From positions 1 to 16,081 of the forward strand of contig JAQGJI010000013.1 in the NCBI GenBank assembly GCA_028290685.1: a stretch of DNA of 16,081 bases, written 5' to 3'. This document shows, piece after piece, positions 14,901 to 16,081 of the stretch (positions within the stretch are counted from its first letter, which is position 1; every line of letters starts with the position of its first letter). A program made the translations under genes and the position numbers. The notes below the pieces were generated by a model. It worked only from the letters and a program-made list of their open reading frames with translations. It did not search any database and was not told the origin of the DNA. The stretch is from Devosia sp. (GTDB lineage: Bacteria > Pseudomonadota > Alphaproteobacteria > Rhizobiales > Devosiaceae).

Positions 14901-15337
14901 ACCTCCTGCGGCAAAGCCGGAGGCATGCCCTGCCATGAGGTCGGCAGCAGGTCGATAAAGAGCTTTTCCCCCGCCTCGATGCGGTTAAACGTATACGCCG
15001 CGCGCAAGCCGAAGCGCAGCCCCCGTCTGTCGGGGTCGACCCGGGCCACCGAAAGATACCCTGCCATGGTCAGCCCGACATCGGGGAGCAGCACGGAAAC
15101 CTGCTCGGTGAACTCCAGTGACAGCACGCCGTTTTCAAGGCGCAACTGGTATTCCGGCAAGCTGTCTTGGCCTGGAAAACTCAGGACGAGGCGGCCATAG
15201 CCATCCTCCTCGGTTGCAAACAACTGCCCCTCGATCTGGGCCCAAACCGGAGAGACAAGGCCACCCCATGCCAATGCGGCACCCAGCACGATGGCGCCTA
15301 TGGCTTTCGGCCAGCCAGCTCTTGCAGCAGTCTTCAC
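11993..15337 (-). CDS. Large secreted beta-rich/TPR-like protein of the flagellar locus, function unknown
   Basis: This is a 1114-residue protein whose family I do not recognise with certainty. It has a signal peptide: K2/R6/K11, a hydrophobic core at 13-30 and a likely cut after VWA (31-33). No later membrane segment is seen, so it should be periplasmic. Residues about 34-500 are predicted beta-rich and contain repeated strand-like blocks (GRLVLSFPGQDSLPEYQLRL; PTFLRVQFDWSV; STVRVVFPFEHDTPAAVF) that resemble AMIN-type or beta-sandwich modules. A Gln-rich bridge (QQQMQLL, near 555) leads to a helical half (about 560-1060) with TPR-like pairs such as GRTDEAIDTFGQVIAAD, NYRSGFDTVQQAVATYPES and ADRKPQDALRVLNA. 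The start is GTG with a weak ribosome site. Upstream is a MotE-like gene. MotE is the chaperone of periplasmic MotC in Sinorhizobium, so a motor-related role is plausible but unproven. Confidence 0.85.
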   Translation of the reverse strand: MKTAARAGWPKAIGAIVLGAALAWGGLVSPVWAQIEGQLFATEEDGYGRLVLSFPGQDSLPEYQLRLENGVLSLEFTEQVSVLLPDVGLTMAGYLSVARVDPDRRGLRFGLRAAYTFNRIEAGEKLFIDLLPTSWQGMPPALPQEVVDELAERARLAALRAEQERKATGVAELDPKPSVRIGRNPTFLRVQFDWSVPTRGDFTQIDDEAMLAFEWPVDIDLRELIADLPPEIVSVEPSVTPDGAIVALKLDKGVKPRFYENSATQYILDIDIGGASLPAFSAASLSPGTAQTGGDVERQTPAAPIVDKLMPASGLEAVTPFISVLGSTVRVVFPFEHDTPAAVFRRGDTVWMLFDTTAGILPPPKSDQLNGLASKFEVMAVGDTQVVQIDLSQDRLATLGSEGMAWILSLGDVMLTPTEPIEFTRRRDLEGNFEVSADVARPARAHDFRDPLVGDMLKVVTAYPPARGMTRTLDFVEFSALRSIHGLVVKPKADTLDVAIDNTRAIVSTPGGLTISALEGPRGTGSAVAEAMRASFVNLTGLERKDFGALAREQQQMQLLAADADERLRDRARLDLAQFYLANQFGLEAIGVLEILGADLTDESLTRKVRLANAMAHTVAGRSREALGMLNAAAAGNEIDALIWRTIARADLSDFHGAKVDALAALPIIEGYPGWVRDRFNFAAIRAAVETDDAAMAEQLLASMDFPGLDAAQTSLYLLMSGRIAELRGRTDEAIDTFGQVIAADIRPTRAEAIYRTLRLLDQAGKLNLEKATETLAAEALLWRGNPLEADMLKMLAEFFFRDGNYRSGFDTVQQAVATYPESPPVNALRDQAQAVFSQLFLDGVADSLGPVEALGLYYDFRALTPPGTQGDEMIRNLARRLVRVDLLAQAASLLEYQIENRLRGVARTQVATDLAVIHLADRKPQDALRVLNATRLPGIPESLARQRRVLEARAMIDGGRDQLALDMLRDMDGIDVVQLRIEAQWKAKRYSEAGEMIEALHAVTPGGSLSQPARMSLIKAAVGYVLANDRFALGRLRSKFGEAMVTSPEWPMFDLVTGDIAVTSIEFKAVASQVSGVQGINAFLSSYREVYGTSGALAPLAASESGAGLASVE

Positions 15338-15444
15338 CGGCTTCTGCCCGCCCGACGCACTTCCGCGCGCTATCGGACCGGTTTGCAGGCCAGCGTGACG
15401 CGCGTGATTACAACACTCAACGCGGCTACCCTAGCGGGCCAGGC

Positions 15445-15459
15445 TTAACGTCGCCTTAC
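15445..15459. promoter_or_regulatory. Near-match CtrA site upstream of the 1114-residue gene
   Basis: TTAA-CGTCGCC-TTAC differs from TTAA-N7-TTAA at one base. It lies about 110 bases upstream of the GTG start at 15337, between it and the MotE-like gene. It could put the large gene under the same control as flgB/fliO. Binding is inference; one-mismatch sites can arise by chance. Confidence 0.35.
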
Positions 15460-15465
15460 GCGAAA

Positions 15466-15483
15466 GGGGAAAGCCTATTCCCC
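15466..15483 (-). terminator. Hairpin at the 3' end of the MotE-like gene
   Basis: GGGGAA and TTCCCC form a 6-bp stem around a 6-base loop that contains the TAG stop codon (complement of 15475-15477). On the minus strand only a short TTT follows. It may be a weak terminator or a pause site; read-through into the downstream large gene seems possible. Confidence 0.35.
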
Positions 15484-16081
15484 GATGATCTGCGGCAGTG
15501 CGGCGAGGTCGTTCGGTGTCATCTGCGCAGCCGGCTTGTCCGCCAGCGCCGCCATCCTGACGGTAAGTTCCTGCGCCCGCGCCGTGTCCATCTGAGCCAG
15601 GATTGGCGCCATCTTGCGCGGACTCATGGTTTTGGCCACCCGAAGCAACACCTCCATGTCCAGATTGTTGAAGATCAGCGCCGCATCCTTGGGCTTCATC
15701 GTCTCATACATGGCGACAACACCGGCGAACTGGCCGGCTTCCATCTCGGTGCGTTGATCGACCAGCGAAGAAATCTGCGCCTCCAGGGCCTGCAGCGTCA
15801 CCGACCGCTCTTCGATCCGCTTTTCGGCTGCATCGATGATCGAAGCGCGCAAAATCAGGTTCTGCTCATACTTCTCAAGTTCGGACCGGCGCGCCGAGAG
15901 CCGCTCCAGCAATTGTTGCTCGCTAAGGGAAGCGCTATCGGTGTCGATCAGGGGAAGTGCTCCACCCCGCCCGTCGATCAGCAGGGGAACAGCGTCGCCC
16001 GAGGGCAGGCAGTCGCTCATCGAGGCGGCAAAGCTCGGCACGACAGGCGCCGGGGCTGGCTCTGCAGTATCGTCCTCCGCT
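15475..16081 (-). CDS. motE: MotE-like flagellar protein, coiled coil plus MgtE-N-like domain (runs off right edge)
   Basis: The visible part is 202 residues, C-terminal complete, and open to the window edge. An internal GTG at 16041 would give 188 residues, but the frame continues upstream as an acidic, Pro/Ala-rich linker (AEDDTAEPAPAP) without a stop. The true start is therefore outside, probably with an N-terminal signal or membrane anchor. Next comes a coiled coil (QQLLERLSARRSELEKYEQN through RTEMEA), then a helical MgtE-N-like domain: MYETMKPKDAALIFNNLDME, VLLRVAKTMSPRKMAPILAQ and MDTARAQELTVRMAAL. This layout matches MotE of Rhizobiales, the periplasmic chaperone needed for MotC. A FliG/MgtE-like helical domain of another flagellar protein is the main alternative. 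The neighbouring secreted 1114-residue protein is a candidate client. Confidence 0.72.
   Translation of the reverse strand, partial: AEDDTAEPAPAPVVPSFAASMSDCLPSGDAVPLLIDGRGGALPLIDTDSASLSEQQLLERLSARRSELEKYEQNLILRASIIDAAEKRIEERSVTLQALEAQISSLVDQRTEMEAGQFAGVVAMYETMKPKDAALIFNNLDMEVLLRVAKTMSPRKMAPILAQMDTARAQELTVRMAALADKPAAQMTPNDLAALPQIIGE

Overview
The window is chromosomal DNA from an alphaproteobacterium, most likely of the order Hyphomicrobiales (Devosia/Pelagibacterium-like). Evidence: high GC; recA with an alphaproteobacterial GTTC-N7-GTTC LexA box; a full-length CckA hybrid kinase; a textbook CtrA box; and a MotE-type motility protein, a family known from Rhizobiales. The genus is inference. 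There is no sign of phage, insertion sequence, CRISPR array, tRNA or rRNA.

Left part (1-6656), housekeeping and cell cycle. The 5' end of alaS lies on the minus strand at the left edge. Next to it is recA (minus), with a strong terminator with a GNRA-type loop and two near-identical LexA-like boxes arranged as an inverted repeat around its -35 element. Two plus-strand sugar-metabolism genes follow: a GguC/AraD1-family protein and an aldo/keto reductase. They converge on a minus-strand pair, cckA and a DUF2237 gene, joined by a TTGA stop/start overlap.

Right part (6867-16081), a flagellar cluster. On the minus strand the physical order is flhB, fliR, fliQ, fliE, flgC, flgB, transcribed from flgB towards flhB. 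This covers rod and rod/MS-ring proteins, then three export-gate proteins. Divergent from flgB are fliO and fliP, two more export-apparatus genes. The 172-base flgB/fliO intergenic region holds an exact CtrA site (TTAA-N7-TTAACCAT) beside a GANTC methylation site. The window therefore contains both the top kinase of the CckA-ChpT-CtrA phosphorelay and a probable target promoter of that relay.

fliP runs stop-to-stop into a minus-strand gene for a secreted 1114-residue protein with a beta-rich N-terminal half and a TPR-like helical C-terminal half. Upstream of it is a MotE-like gene that runs off the right edge. The large protein is the least explained gene here. Its place beside a MotE-type chaperone suggests a periplasmic motility role analogous to MotC, but this is inference.

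About half the genes appear to use GTG or TTG starts (GguC, aldo/keto reductase, DUF2237, flhB, fliR, fliP, the 1114-residue protein). Gene-free stretches are all under 300 bases: 71-261, 1336-1612, 2609-2661, 6657-6866, 8988-9209, 10395-10566 and 15338-15474. Their contents are listed below.
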